Translations under genes and position numbers: made by a program | In this document: piece after piece, positions 10,561-22,775 of the stretch | Position numbering within the stretch: position 1 is the first letter of the stretch | Layout of the letters: the number at the start of each line of letters is the position of its first letter | The notes under the pieces: model-generated | The model's input: only the letters and a program-made list of their open reading frames with translations | Database searches by the model: none | Told to the model about the DNA's origin: nothing | Source: Nymphalis io | Lineage: Eukaryota; Arthropoda; Insecta; Lepidoptera; Nymphalidae | Direction of reading: 5' to 3' | Assembly (NCBI RefSeq): GCF_905147045.1 | Contig: NC_065902.1 | Span: 10,051,377 to 10,115,376, forward strand | DNA: 64,000 nucleotides

Positions 10561-12054
10561 AGTGCAAAAATTTGTGTGCAAAGACAGATGCACTCTTTGC
10601 TACCTTACTCTCATAGTTTGTTAGACCGGCAATCTAACATTATCGGAGTGAGATCAGCTCTTCTATAGTTTTCAATTTAAATTAAAACTTACAAACTAAG
10701 CACACACTGTATTTTGTATAAATAGCATTTTTGCTATTGCATAGACAAGCTGTAGAAACCAACTGAAAAAAAAGAATGACTAATGAAAATTGTTTTGATA
10801 AAATAATTCATAAGCTAAAAGCATAGATCGCAACCATGACAATGTTTTCATATTTATAAACTATCGTAGACCCATTACCACATTTCTCATATTTACACCA
10901 GTGACCCCGCATTTTTCCCTGACATTTCCATAGAAATTGTAACACGCGTGGCTCGCGTTCGGTCTCCACAATGCCATTGGATTCTTTATGTGGACCCAAC
11001 AACTCGTGGCAATGCATTCATATGTAAATATAATGTAAATACAATAGTAAGAGGCCAACTAGTTTTTATATAATGACAAATATAATAAATTATTTTTAAA
11101 TATGGTAACTAATATTTTAAAAAGAAATACGATTTTTGGTAGAGATTTTAATCTTGAGTTAAGCTATTAAGAAAATTGTTTGAAAATTAATGCTACAAAG
11201 TGTTGTATCTTAATATTTCGCAGTGGGATTGCAGATTTTCACGCATTATAAGGACGGATCGTGTCGATTTTCTCACAACCTTGTTTGTAAAGTCTTACGT
11301 TTTTATGGCTAGACCTTGTCTTTTCAAATAAATAATTTACTTGACAGGACCAATTGCATTAATAATTGAAGATATGATGTACAATTGTAAAAGTTTCAAA
11401 AACAATAAAACCATTCTAATAACTCTACTACATATTTCTCTGCCTGTCTGACAACCCATTTTCTTCCAAATCCAGTAGCGGAGCAAATGAAAGCAACTGA
11501 AATTTGATCCTATAGAGTTGTTCAATCTCGATTGAAATGTATAGCGTAAAGAAATATTTGCTTTGAGGTGCAAATTAGAAAATGGAGATTAAGAGCATCG
11601 TATAGACTTGTTATAAGAACAGTTATACATTTGCTTTTATTTCAATTAAATATCTTAAAATTTCCTTTATTAAAATACCAATGTCATGAAACAATTAATT
11701 GGGCTGAGTTGCACTTCTATGATAAAATACAATGAAAAATATGTGATTGTTTTAAGTATATTTTTTTTACTTCTTTCAACTTTTTAGACTCGATTTTGTT
11801 AGTTTTTTGTTTGCAAATTTACCAAATATTTTTATATGTATTTACGTGTTTTTATTTAACTTTACTTGTTAGTAATATAAGTAAAACTTTATGTAAGTAC
11901 AATCTTAAAACATAATTTTTAACCACAATCAACATTTTGCATATACGTTTGGAGCGTTTGACAATATAATCTTTAGTTTAGATACGTGGAACAAATTTAA
12001 GATTAGACTTGAAAAATGTTTTTTATCTAGTAAGTAAGCCATTATAAATGAAGA
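10561..12054. other. AT-rich intergenic sequence
   Basis: The open frames at 10,808-11,058 and 11,337-11,573 (minus strand) are 65-78 codons long with no domain. No gene is supported. Confidence 0.45.
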
Positions 12055-12195
12055 CATGGGGGTCATAACACCTTAGTTCCCATGGTTGATGACGCATTGA
12101 CGATATAAGGAATGGTTAATATTTCTTAAATTGTCAAAGTCTATGTGCAGTGGTGATCATAAATTATCAGGTAACCAGTTTTCCAATTTGCCTAC
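12055..12195 (+). repeat. Family B fragment, 3' part, old
   Basis: It has ttagttcccatggttgatga, cgcattg and ggttaatatttctta, followed by a decayed 3' end. It lies 230 bp upstream of an intact copy in the same orientation. Confidence 0.6.
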
Positions 12196-12426
12196 ATATT
12201 TTAGACGAAAAAAAGATATAAATCTCTTGAGCTATTAATGTCAAAGTACATTCATAAATAATTTTCAGTTGTTTGATATCATTAGCAATGCTGCTTAACT
12301 TCGAAAAGAAATTCTCCAGAGTGAAGTAAATGATAAAAGTTTAAAACATTTTAATATTATTTTATTAATTATAAAAAAAGTTAACTCTTTCTCCCGTATT
12401 ATGTTTTAATTATTGTATGTTAATTA

Positions 12427-12723
12427 CTGGTGGTAGGGCTTTGTGCAAGCTCGTCTGGGTAGGTACCACCCATTCATCAGATATTCTACCGCAAAACAGC
12501 AATACTTGATATTGTTGTGTTCCGGTTTGAAGGGTGAGTGAGCCAGTGTAATTACAGGCACAAGGGACATAAAATCTTAGTTCCCAAGGTTGGTGGCGCA
12601 TTGGCTATAAGCAATGGTTGACATTTCTTACAATGCCAATGTCTAAGGGCGTTTCGTGACCACTTACCATCAGGTGGCCCATATGCTCGTCCAGCTTCCT
12701 ATTCTATAAAAACAAAAAAAAAA
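12427..12723 (+). repeat. Family B SINE-like element, full length
   Basis: This runs from actggtggtagggctttgtg to ttcctattctataaaaacaa and an A-rich tail. Diagnostic internal blocks are taccacccattcatcagata, ttccggtttgaagggtgag and cacttaccatcaggtggcc. The bases before it (atgttaatt) and after its tail (atgtttatc) are similar and may be a decayed target-site duplication. Confidence 0.9.
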
Positions 12724-13455
12724 TGTTTATCGTTATGTTTTATGGCAAAGTTTTAGAATATAAATCACACTATATTTTTATTATCACTATGTCTGTGGAG
12801 ATAGATAGAAATATATAAAAACATAGAGAAAAGACACAGAGATACTTTAACATTTAGTATATTAGGATAGATAAAATAAAACAATACTTTTGTGTAAAAG
12901 TATAAATTTACGTAAGGCTGTTACGAAATAAACCCTTATCAGCCAAATTGCTCCACTACTTGGCACATATTAGAATTCTTTGTAGAAAAGTCCTTACAGG
13001 TGTTTTTGTCATCAAAGAACAAGTCTAGTTCGCGTGAACCCTGTTCACCTTTAATTATTTCGGAATAAATTTATAACGCTTAAAACGACAAAGGTTTAAT
13101 GAATACCACAAAGTAATAACTATGCTACTATTTCGAACTACATCTTTAATTAATTATTTCTCAGATCTTCATCGAACCCTTTGTACAATAATCATTACAC
13201 ATTTGTATAAGAAATAACTAAATTCTAAATCTAGTTTTGTAATATCGTCATCATCATCACGCCGAGAAACATAAGACTTGCAGATTTTCAAGTCAGATAT
13301 GTAATAATTTTAAACGGAAATTTCTTGTTCAAATACAGGCAACCAATATGTTCTCAAGTGATTAACTAGTATTGATATTATCTTGGTATTCAGTGGTTAA
13401 GTCAAAAAATTGTAAGCAAACATGAGACGTTCTACCAAATATATCCAACAATTTG
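12724..13455. other. AT-rich intergenic sequence
   Basis: No gene or repeat is recognised. Confidence 0.45.
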
Positions 13456-13522
13456 AATTGAATAAGCTCTTCTTAAAAGTTAAGGTGAACTTCGCCCAAC
13501 AGTGAGACATTTATAGGCTCTT
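13456..13522 (+). repeat. Family A SINE 3' end, old
   Basis: Sense copy of the last 65 bp. It is recognised by ttcgcccaacagtgagacat and ataggctc, which align with the standard end (agcccagcagtgggacatt...caggctgttact). Confidence 0.5.
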
Positions 13523-16019
13523 ATGTATCAGCTTGGAACGGAGCCTAAAATATTCAACATAATTAGAGTATCACGGGTAACTGCAAAAAAACTTCTAATT
13601 CTTTATGTAACGGGAAGCATACTCTGATATCTGCAAGCTGCACCGGAAGGCTTGCGGGTGCTAATTTAATAGAAGCTACTCAGCTTTAACTTACGAATAA
13701 CAGCTCGTTAGTTAGATTACAATTAAATTTTTTATTAATTAAAAAAGGTTTTAATACTAACCATTCTTTAACCGTTCTGATGACTAACGACAAAATATTT
13801 TTAATAAGCCCTTTTAAATCTGTGATCACCCATTTCAGACCCTTCGCTGTCATAACAAATTTGTTGGAACGGACAAATCACACAGTGACTTGTGAATTTA
13901 TCCTACTTAACCTTTAACGATTGGGGAACGTTCAATAAAAGGTTGTATGTATATATATAAGTATACAACCCTTGTCACAGATTTACGCTCTTCGCTTTGA
14001 TTAATGGCTCTCTTAAGCTAAAGCGATCTCTACCAATCGAACGGCGTCGAACCAATTATTTACATCATATCAGCTTGGACTTTGCCTTTTATCTATCTTT
14101 TAATTGTTATTTTTTATAATTTTATTAAAATTGTTGTTAAAAATATATATATCATTATATTGCACAACATTTTAATAACAGATGACATTAGAGTAACAGA
14201 AAAATATACTGCACAAAGACTATCTTATCAAAGAATTTTCTTAAGATTTCTGTTTTCGTCGAGAAATGAAATTTCATTACGCGTATAAATTGCCTGCGCT
14301 TTGTAATTAACACAAAGATAGAACTACGAAAACAGCTAACTCTCTAAAGAGCTCTTTCAAGCGTTTCAAGAACAAACGTAAGTCCCGACTTACCTACAAA
14401 CACTCTTGAGTGGAATACCAATTACTTGGTTGAAACGTAACAGGCTAACATTCCCAGGGTTTTTCTGAAAATTGTTTATATTCATAAATTTTCTCTTACA
14501 GCAGCGATATGGTCATGCTAACTTAGTATAATAATAGATTTTAAATTACACCATACGCTAACGAAATTACTTTTTATAACGAATCATAGCAATATATTGT
14601 TTGGTATTTTAAAATAAAGTAACATTCAAATAAATCTAGATTTTTAAATATTACAAAACATTGATTGCCATGATCCACCAGGCTTAAAATTAAATATTAT
14701 TTTCATACTTCATTGAAATTTCGCGGTTCAAAAATATTGTATTCGCAATATTGGTGTGTTCGCTATTCGCTCACTCGCTCGCTCTCATCGTCCGAAGAAA
14801 TGACAATTTGACACAACACGGTATTTTCATAATTTGTTATCCAAAATCTTTTTTTTTTTGCTACTTTACATTTTTTTATATTTTAAGAAATAAGCAATAT
14901 ATTAACACAATCCATTAAATGAATATAACAAATACATAAACCAATAATGCATCTAATAATAAGCAATACAATAAAAGAGCAAAAACGCAAACATTAACAA
15001 AAAGTATATTAAAATATATGAAATAACAATGCAAGCAGAAAGAAAAAAATATGAGAAGTTATATAAGGTTACTTAAAAATTAATCATACATACGACAGAT
15101 TAAATTTAATTATAAATAATACTTCAATTTTTAAATTGTTTTGTTTTCATTCTGTTGTATATAATATAAAAGTGGTTGTAAATTTATATGTAGGATATTT
15201 AGTGGTGGATAGAAGATATATACGAGATTTCCCTGGTTTAAACCCCGCAATATGTAATACTCTAACGCTTACTTACGATTCGTAGCTTAACAGACTAAGC
15301 TACTGTTTCAATGCGGGACGCATACATATTTACCCTAAAGGCATATATGGAGATATATTAACGTACTGTTTGTTGGCTCAGAGATTCTCATCTAAAAACT
15401 TAATCATAAAATAAAATATGGCGACTACCGTCCGTCAAAACAAATTACTGCCTTTTCCAAATCTTATGACATTTCATTTGTGTAAATTGCATGAGACTTA
15501 GTCGGGATCAAAATGACAATTTTCTTGTCAATTACGAAATTCACTCTCAAAACAAAGACAACGGAAAGAGAACAGATTATTTAAAGAATAAATCCAGTAA
15601 TTTTCAAAATGCTCTCTACCAAATAGTCGCATAAGCTCTTCAGATTCAGAGTTCGTTTAATTAATGATGTTGAAGAAGCAGTCGCATTTCCGCCCGAAGT
15701 TTCAGATAAGAAAGTTTAATAAAACGTTGACAACTCATTCATTGTCTTGACTATTTAATCTTTTTCTCGCTCAATTTTCGTATACAATGTTAGGAAATTA
15801 CGTTCGACTAATAACATTAAAAACAAATAATTAAAACGTTTCGCAACAAAATACAAAATGAGAATTCGCAATTACACTTTACTTTTTGTCTGAAACGATT
15901 GATCATAGCTATCTGCATTAAACAAAATTATGAAGATATTCAGTAACTTTGGTGTAATAGTAACAGACAATTGGTGGAAATATTTATCAGAAACAATACA
16001 ATGTAAATTATTAAACATC
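13523..16019. other. AT-rich intergenic sequence
   Basis: About 2.5 kb without a supportable gene. A small inverted repeat (GGTTGTAT / ATACAACC) sits near 13,942-13,971. The 68-codon frame at 14,082-14,288 is AT-driven. Confidence 0.45.
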
Positions 16020-16400
16020 ATTTCAGTTGACTTTAAAGGTTTTTTTTAATGTATGTCGCATCCGGTCAATCGTACGGACACCCAATGGAACGAAAAGTGC
16101 ACCAACGTTTGTGAACTTGACTCCACTGTGGTTCCGCAAAACTTCAGTGCGCTTTCGACAGAGTCGTGATGGTATCGCTCGGGTCCGGGCAGAACACTCT
16201 CTGCAAGGCATCGGTCCAGTGAGGTCACGGAACTGTCTTACCGTTCCATAAGTACTTTGTATGTGATATTAATCGTGAAGTGTAATTAAAAAGTGTGATT
16301 ATATTAACTTAGTGTTGAACACTTCACGATAACCCACTGTACGCCCACATGATGTTCGGCGATAGTGATCGAAAATCTGATGTCAACTACGACATATATA
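16020..16400. other. GC-richer unique island with a 12-bp stem-loop
   Basis: From about 16,050 to 16,250 the base composition rises clearly above its surroundings, and three frames on both strands stay open for 60-74 codons. I recognise no protein. Just downstream, ATCGTGAAGTGT (16,272-16,283) and its exact reverse complement (16,319-16,330) form a perfect 12-bp stem with a 35-nt loop. It could be an untranslated first exon, a promoter or an unknown repeat. Confidence 0.3.
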
Positions 16401-16401
16401 A

Positions 16402-16555
16402 AATACGTAGGTGGACGAATGAGGATAAGTTACACTGACTCATTTACCCTTCAAACCGGAATACTACAATACTAATTGCTGTTTGGCGGTAGAATATCTG
16501 ATAAGTAGTTAGTACCTACCTTGGCAGGCTTACACAAAGCCTACCACCAAATAAA
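16402..16555 (-). repeat. Family B element with internal deletion
   Basis: Antisense copy. A decayed 3' end (taggtggacgaatgagg) is joined directly to ttacactgactcatttaccc, so about 140 bp of the middle is missing. The 5' end, cacaaagcctaccacca, is intact. Confidence 0.65.
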
Positions 16556-18554
16556 TATTCTACAATAAATTTGATTATACTAATATATCATCACAACATC
16601 CAATGGTGATTCAGATAAAAGTCTCTGTGCAATTTTATTTGGCCGTGAAGTAAGAAATCGATGTCATTGCTAGGTTTAGAGGATTTACGCCGATACCGTT
16701 ATATCTGTTATCCAGGCGAGAGTTAAAAGATGACATTAATTGTCATGGGCAGAGGGTAAAGATATATGGGGTAAAAATCAGTATTCTGATAATATTATAA
16801 ATGCGAAAAAATTGTGTATTATACAATTATTTGTTTAATTTCATTAACATTAATAATATTATTAATTGGTTTTCCAAATAAAAACCCCTGAGTTACACTT
16901 AAGTATGATACAACAAAAGTAGATAATAAATAAGATATTTTATTGGCAAATTTAAGACTAATGTGACGAAAGAATTTACAGTCGTTATATTATTTATTGT
17001 CTATAAAGAAAATTATACAATAATATTTTTTTATCGCACAAAAGTTAATAACGAAATAGTTATTTTATTAATAACTAAGCCAAGAGTTACTTTATAATAT
17101 GTAAACAGGTATTGAAGAAAACATTTGTTTTTATGTAAACAAATAAATGTGGAGACTGAGCCACAAACCACGCGTGTGGTATCCAATTACTCGTCTGGCT
17201 GGCTTGCCGTCCCATTTCAACTGCTCCCTCGAGCTGTAAGGTTCCCAACGATGACATTTTGGTATTTTAACAGCCATACCGAGTGATTTTTTTGCTTAAA
17301 TATACTTAAGCGTCCTTCGAAAGAACATTATTTTTATTATGGATAATTGACATATATATATGTCGCATCTGTCTCATGAAAACTGGCAGTAAACAACTCA
17401 CAAATGTCATAGTGACGTGTACAGAGTAATTTGAAAAAAAACGTAACAAAGGAACTGCATTCTTGGTTCTGCATCGTTCTGATCACTTTAAAAGGAACAC
17501 AAGCCTAGGAACTGTACTGTGTATTGTACAAATAGTGTGAACATTATATTTCTGTTTATTGAAGTAATATATGATTGTTGAAAAATTTATTTCTCGCCCG
17601 GATCCCCGTTATTGTCCACAATGAGTAACCGTGAGGATAATGATTCTTCGATATATTGTGAAGTTCTAAATTTAAAATTTTGAAAACAGTATAAGAGGGT
17701 TACTGTGTATTAACTGCCCTGTTGGCAAGATTATAAAAGCGCTGATCTCGTGGTTACAGAAAATTGTTGAGTTTTTTCTGTCTATCAATTCTCAACACAA
17801 CCAAATGTCCCATGACTCGTAAAACTTGTGAACCCAATGCTTCTGTGCCTGAAATTTGTCAGAAAGATATCATTATAAAATTATTTTAACTTACATATCT
17901 AGCACCAACAATTAAATTATATTCTCAAAATGTTATAACTAATTTTAAATTTATAATTCTACAAATCAAAGAAAAATCATTCGTTTTATATAAATTTATT
18001 CAATGAGAAGGATGAAGGGGTTCGTCTAAGCTACATAAATACTTATATTGTAATTTGACTGAATCTTAAAAAGGCACTTCAGTTTACTAAAGTTGAATAT
18101 TATCCGATTAACAAAAGACGTTTGTTTTACGATAAGAAGTTCGTAAATAATTATACGAATATTATACTAGTTATTACATACTTTAATTTACTATTTTATT
18201 ATTTCATTATAATAATCGTTATTATCCGATATAATGTTCTAGTTTTACTTAGTTATTTATCGACATGTTTAGAAGAGACTACTGTTGGCATCATCACGGA
18301 GTAGATGCAGCGAAACTACGACGATGACGTATATAAGCGACTTATAGTTATAAGCTTAATAACTACATACCATACCAGACATTTAACGCAAGTACGAAAA
18401 ATTGTACAAAACGTGCAATCGGTTAAAAGGTTCGTGAATACATACAATAGAATCGAACAAGAGTAGTCACTAATGTTTATATACAACTATTACATGTAAT
18501 TGTTTTTCATATATAATTTTAAATAATTTTTTTCGTTTATTTTGTAAAACAGCC
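16556..18554. other. AT-rich intergenic sequence
   Basis: No gene is supported. The phrase attataaatgcgaaa near 16,796 matches the terminal motif of the element at 25,332-26,575. A 16-bp palindrome (gacatatatatatgtc) lies near 17,349. Confidence 0.45.
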
Positions 18555-18708
18555 GAAATGCATGTATCTAATTTCACTGAAATTCGGCCACATGTGTAGT
18601 CCACCAAACCGCATTGGAACAGCGTGGTGGAATAAGCTTCAAACCTTCTCCTCAAAAAGGGAGAGGAGGCCCAGCAGTGGGACATTCACAGGCGATTACG
18701 ATTGTAAA
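18555..18708 (+). repeat. Family A SINE, 5'-truncated
   Basis: Sense copy with gcatgtatctaatttcact, cattggaacagcgtggtgga, ccttctcctcaaaaaggg and cccagcagtgggacattcac. It lacks the tRNA-like head. The minus-strand 71-codon frame over it is a shadow. Confidence 0.8.
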
Positions 18709-19480
18709 TTCTGAAAATTTTGTTTAGCAAATGCGAATGTGTAACTGTTAGTCGCCAAATGTGAATAAAATTATTAAAAAATTTAACACATTTTAAATTG
18801 TGTGATAAAAAGTGTTATCATAATTCATATCATTGAATTATTTAGAATACAATTACAAATCTTATAAGAAAATTATTTGCACTTTTAAAACTAAGAACTT
18901 AGTAATTGTTGGAAACTTTTGCTTTTTTTAAATCGCAATTACTGGCGCAATTGCTGGAAAAGTGTCGACGGAAATCACTAACTCACTGTGAAACTTAGGA
19001 AATAACCTCGTCAGCTTGCAGCTGCCCTTTGCGAAAAACTATAAGTTCGGTTTTTGAAACGAAAAATAAGAAATATTATACATCCTAAAAGCCGATACTA
19101 GCTTTACTTAAAGGGGATTATTTGTAACATTTTCCACACGGCTCCAATGCGGGTCAACACACGCGTAGTAGAACGAAACCACGTATTTTGTCATATATTT
19201 TATTATACTCATATTATATTTAAAATTAGTTTGTACATCCTATTTTTTGCTCAGATTATTAAAAATATTCAAAATTGGTTTAAAAATTTTCTGTCTTTGG
19301 TATATATAAATTATTTCATTTAAGTTTCTATCAACACGCGCATATTTTATATCATAAAATTAAAAAAAATCTAATGACAATATAGTTGTTAATTTGTGAC
19401 GACTGTTGTTTTTTTATAGCAGTAATTAAAACATTTGAAATATATTATTGCTCACAAAAATGTATAAGGAACCATAACAG
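18709..19480. other. AT-rich intergenic sequence
   Basis: I see nothing recognisable. Confidence 0.45.
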
Positions 19481-19640
19481 CCACCAACCTTGAGAACTAA
19501 GATGCTATGTCCCTGTAATCACACTGGCTCACTCACCTTTCAAACCGGAACACAACAATACCAAGTACGGTAGAATCTCTGATAAGTGGGTGGTACCTAC
19601 CCAGACGAGCTTGCACAAAGCCCAGCTTTCACCACCAGTG
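19481..19640 (-). repeat. Family B fragment, 5' half
   Basis: Antisense. It has agccaccaaccttgagaact, cccttt...caaaccggaacacaac and acctacccagacgagcttgc, and ends caccaccagtg. The 3' half is missing. Confidence 0.8.
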
Positions 19641-20097
19641 AAATATTTATTTAAATATTAATAATTTAATGGTGTGGGTATGTTATTGTAATCTAAAAAC
19701 TAGAAATTATTAAATATGATTAAGTCGCCAATATCAGTGTACCTTTTAATCTTATCTACTATTTTTATATAGTGTTATAAATATGTTTTAAAAGCACAAA
19801 ATAGGTATCATAACATGTTATAGTACACAATCTAAGTATCTCATTAAAATTATATAAACTGGTAAAACAGTTTCATTCTTTAAAAAAATCTTGCTAGTGT
19901 TTGTATTCATTACAAAAGAGCCAAGTAAGATGGAGCCTCTAGAGAGGAGAGGATTTAAAATGAAAAAGATTGCACGTTAAAACTGCTATAACGCTCACTA
20001 TGGCTCTGCATCACTCGCTTTATTTAAATAAAATTTGTTTTACATTATTTTAATAAATATTTAATTATCGATAAGTTTTATGATAAGTATTATTGTT
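19641..20097. other. AT-rich intergenic sequence
   Basis: No gene or recognised repeat. Confidence 0.45.
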
Positions 20098-20244
20098 AGA
20101 GGATTATGAGTGTTAGGGAATAGAGAGTGGACCTGTGTTTGCGCACACACTTGTGCACTATAATATCTCCTGCGCAGTTGGCTAATCTCTCTTGAATTGG
20201 CCGCCATGGCCGAAAACGGTCTGGAGGACATTATTTTTATTATT
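20098..20244 (+). repeat. Family E SINE body
   Basis: It has ggattatgagtgttaggga, cacttgtgcactataatatc, cgcagttggctaatctctc and ggccgccatggccgaaaac. This is the same order as in the copies at 5290 and 58,088. The minus-strand 73-codon frame is a shadow. Confidence 0.6.
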
Positions 20245-20822
20245 AAAGGTATTTCGATGTGATTACTACTCAACTTTTTCATTAAATTTTAACTTATAAT
20301 TATCAACCGTAATTAGAAGCCGCAATGATAGTAAGCATTCGTTTAAAAAATAGCATATGATTGTGAAATATTCAATGATATAATTTATAAAACAAATTAA
20401 AAAAAAAAACAAGATTATTTATTATCCGTAGTCATAATTAAAGAGTTGATGCTTTCATTTACTGTTTCATGGCAGACAAATTTGTAACAGTGATCTAGTT
20501 GTATAAAAAAAGACAAATTACAGTACTTAGAATCCTCAATCCAGTAGAATAAGATATATAATACGTCATTGTAAGACTGCTAAGATTACCCCGACGCACA
20601 CTTTGTTATGAGCTTTGAGAGGGAGTAATCATGAAAGCTTTGTCGTGTCACTTTGAATTCATTTGAAGAAGAGGAGTTTCTTAACGTTCCGCTTATGCGA
20701 GCGACATAATATCTGTTCTAAACATTTTTTTTAGATCCATTTAAGTTACTTTACTATGACTTGTTGACTTAAATGTAATAAGTAAATATATTTAATAAAT
20801 AATAAAATATATTTTTTTAATT
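20245..20822. other. AT-rich intergenic sequence
   Basis: No gene or recognised repeat. Confidence 0.45.
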
Positions 20823-20870
20823 AGAATAGTCAGGCAGACTTGCTTATGGCCTACCTGATGGTAAGGTATT
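20823..20870 (-). repeat. Family B 3'-end fragment
   Basis: Antisense: agaatagtcaggcagactt then ggcctacctgatggtaagg. This aligns with agaataggaaggcggacga and gggccacctgatggtaagt of intact copies. Confidence 0.6.
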
Positions 20871-21770
20871 CAGACACTTTATAAAACCAAATATTCGATA
20901 GTCGGTATATGCATCAGACGTTACGCAAAGCTCGACGCGCTTTAATGAAATTCAATTAAGTTGATTACTACACGGTAGAATGTATTTATTTGAAATAATT
21001 TGATTCAATTGAATTGAAACTAAATGGCTTTTAGTTACACAAACAGGGCACAAATTATTTAGCCAACGTAGGATGGAGAAGACGCAATGGAGATTTATGG
21101 TTGCGTTGCGTGATTACAAAAAGTTATTAAACAAAAATGGCGCACAAAACAATAACAGTCATCAATTATACGCATTTAAAAAAACTTATAGAAGATCTAA
21201 GTGTCCATTGCTAACATACGAATGTTTTTGTTATTATTTATAATTATAAAAGTCAGTAAAAATGAATAAAATGCTTTTTTATATTTAGTATAGAGAGGCG
21301 GATACGCAAATAGACCAACTCATGGTAAATCACCACAGTTTATATGCTTGGGCACTGTGCCAATCCTTCAATATGAAATCAACCATGGAAATTAAAATGT
21401 CATGGCCCTTGTGCCTTTAATTGCGCTAACAAAATAAGAAAATATTACCGTTTGTCTATAGAATAAATAATGAGTGGATTTTGTGCCTTCTAACAATGTC
21501 AATTATTAAATCGATGTGTCAAATCAATAAAAACTTGATTAATAAGGAATATTACTCGATAAAATATTAAGTAGCTGATAAAGAGCGCGGTGTTAACATT
21601 CTTTGATTATCGTGCAGCATTGGAAATGTCATTTAATTATTGCAAAAGCGTAACTACTGACTTTCTTATCGGATCTTCGCAGTAGAATGAAGAATCTACA
21701 TTCCGAACTCTAGGTAAATTTAAATTAATCTTGTAAAATAAAAATTCAAAAATGCTCGTATGAGCCCACT
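20871..21770. other. AT-rich intergenic sequence
   Basis: No gene or recognised repeat. Confidence 0.45.
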
Positions 21771-22070
21771 TTTTTTTTTTTTTTTTATAGAATAGGAAGG
21801 CGGACGAGCATATGGGCCACCTGATGGTAAGTGGTCACCAACGCTCTTAGACATTGGCATTGTAAGAAATGTCAACCATCGCTTACATATCCAATGCGCC
21901 ACCAACCTTGGGAACTAAGATTTTATGTCCCTTGTGCCTGTTATTACACTGGCTCACTCACCCTTCAAACCGGAACACAACAATATCAAGTATTGCTGTT
22001 TTGCGGTAGAATATCTGATGAGTGGGTGGTACCTACCCAGACGAGCTTGCACAAAGCCCTACCACCAGTA
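21771..22070 (-). repeat. Family B SINE-like element, full length
   Basis: Antisense. A 16-nt T run (the A tail of the sense strand) leads into atagaataggaaggcggacg and ends ccctaccaccagta. It is intact. The 89-codon plus-strand frame here is the usual family B artefact. Confidence 0.9.
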
Positions 22071-22108
22071 AATACTTGGAAATACAAACACTTGGAATAA
22101 TATAGGAT

Positions 22109-22216
22109 TTTGGTACCCATACCAAGCATTTACTAAGTGAAATACAACTATACTGAAAAAATATATAAATTTGGTACCCATATTTGTAATTTACCAAGTA
22201 AAATACAACCATACTT
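22109..22216 (+). repeat. Two-unit tandem duplication, period 61 bp
   Basis: Blocks tggtacccat and aatacaacta(c)tact recur with exactly 61-bp spacing (22,111/22,172 and 22,141/22,202), moderately diverged. It lies just downstream of the family B element. Confidence 0.7.
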
Positions 22217-22569
22217 TCGCAACCAAGAACATACGAACAAAAATCAGGAAGTAAGCTTGATTAAAAACATAAGCTTGATTATAAACATAAATATCGACAG
22301 GGCAATCTGTCAATAAGGAGTTTTAGAAGACAATTGACAATCGATATGTTTATGTTTGATAATGAATTTAATCGAGAATAATAAACGAAGAAATAACAAC
22401 ATACCGGAAAAATTAAGATGTTCAATATTATCATATATTTCGAACGGCTACACATCTGTTTATTAAATGTATATGCAAAAAGATTATATATTTATTATAA
22501 ATTGTATATCGTCTGTTTAGTTTTAATATTATTCTTTTTCATCTTTATTTATTTTGTCTACTTTGTGAT
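22217..22569. other. AT-rich intergenic sequence
   Basis: It contains a short direct repeat (cataagcttgattaaaaac / cataagcttgattataaac, about 22,255-22,290) and nothing else. Confidence 0.45.
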
Positions 22570-22775
22570 ACCAGGCACTCATCATATATTCTAACGCCAA
22601 ACAGCAATTGTATTGTTGTGTTTCGGTTCAAATGGTGAGTGAACCAATGTAACTACAGGTACAAGAGACATAACATTTTAGTTCCTAAGGTTGTAAGGAA
22701 ATTTAATGAATGCTTAATATTTCATACAGTGCCAATTTCGATGGACATTAATGACCACGTACTTCACTATTTTAA
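22570..22775 (+). repeat. Family B element, old
   Basis: It has ctcatcatatattctaacgc, ttgtgtttcggttcaaatgg and ttttagttcctaaggttg in family B order. Divergence is high and both ends are lost. Confidence 0.6.
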
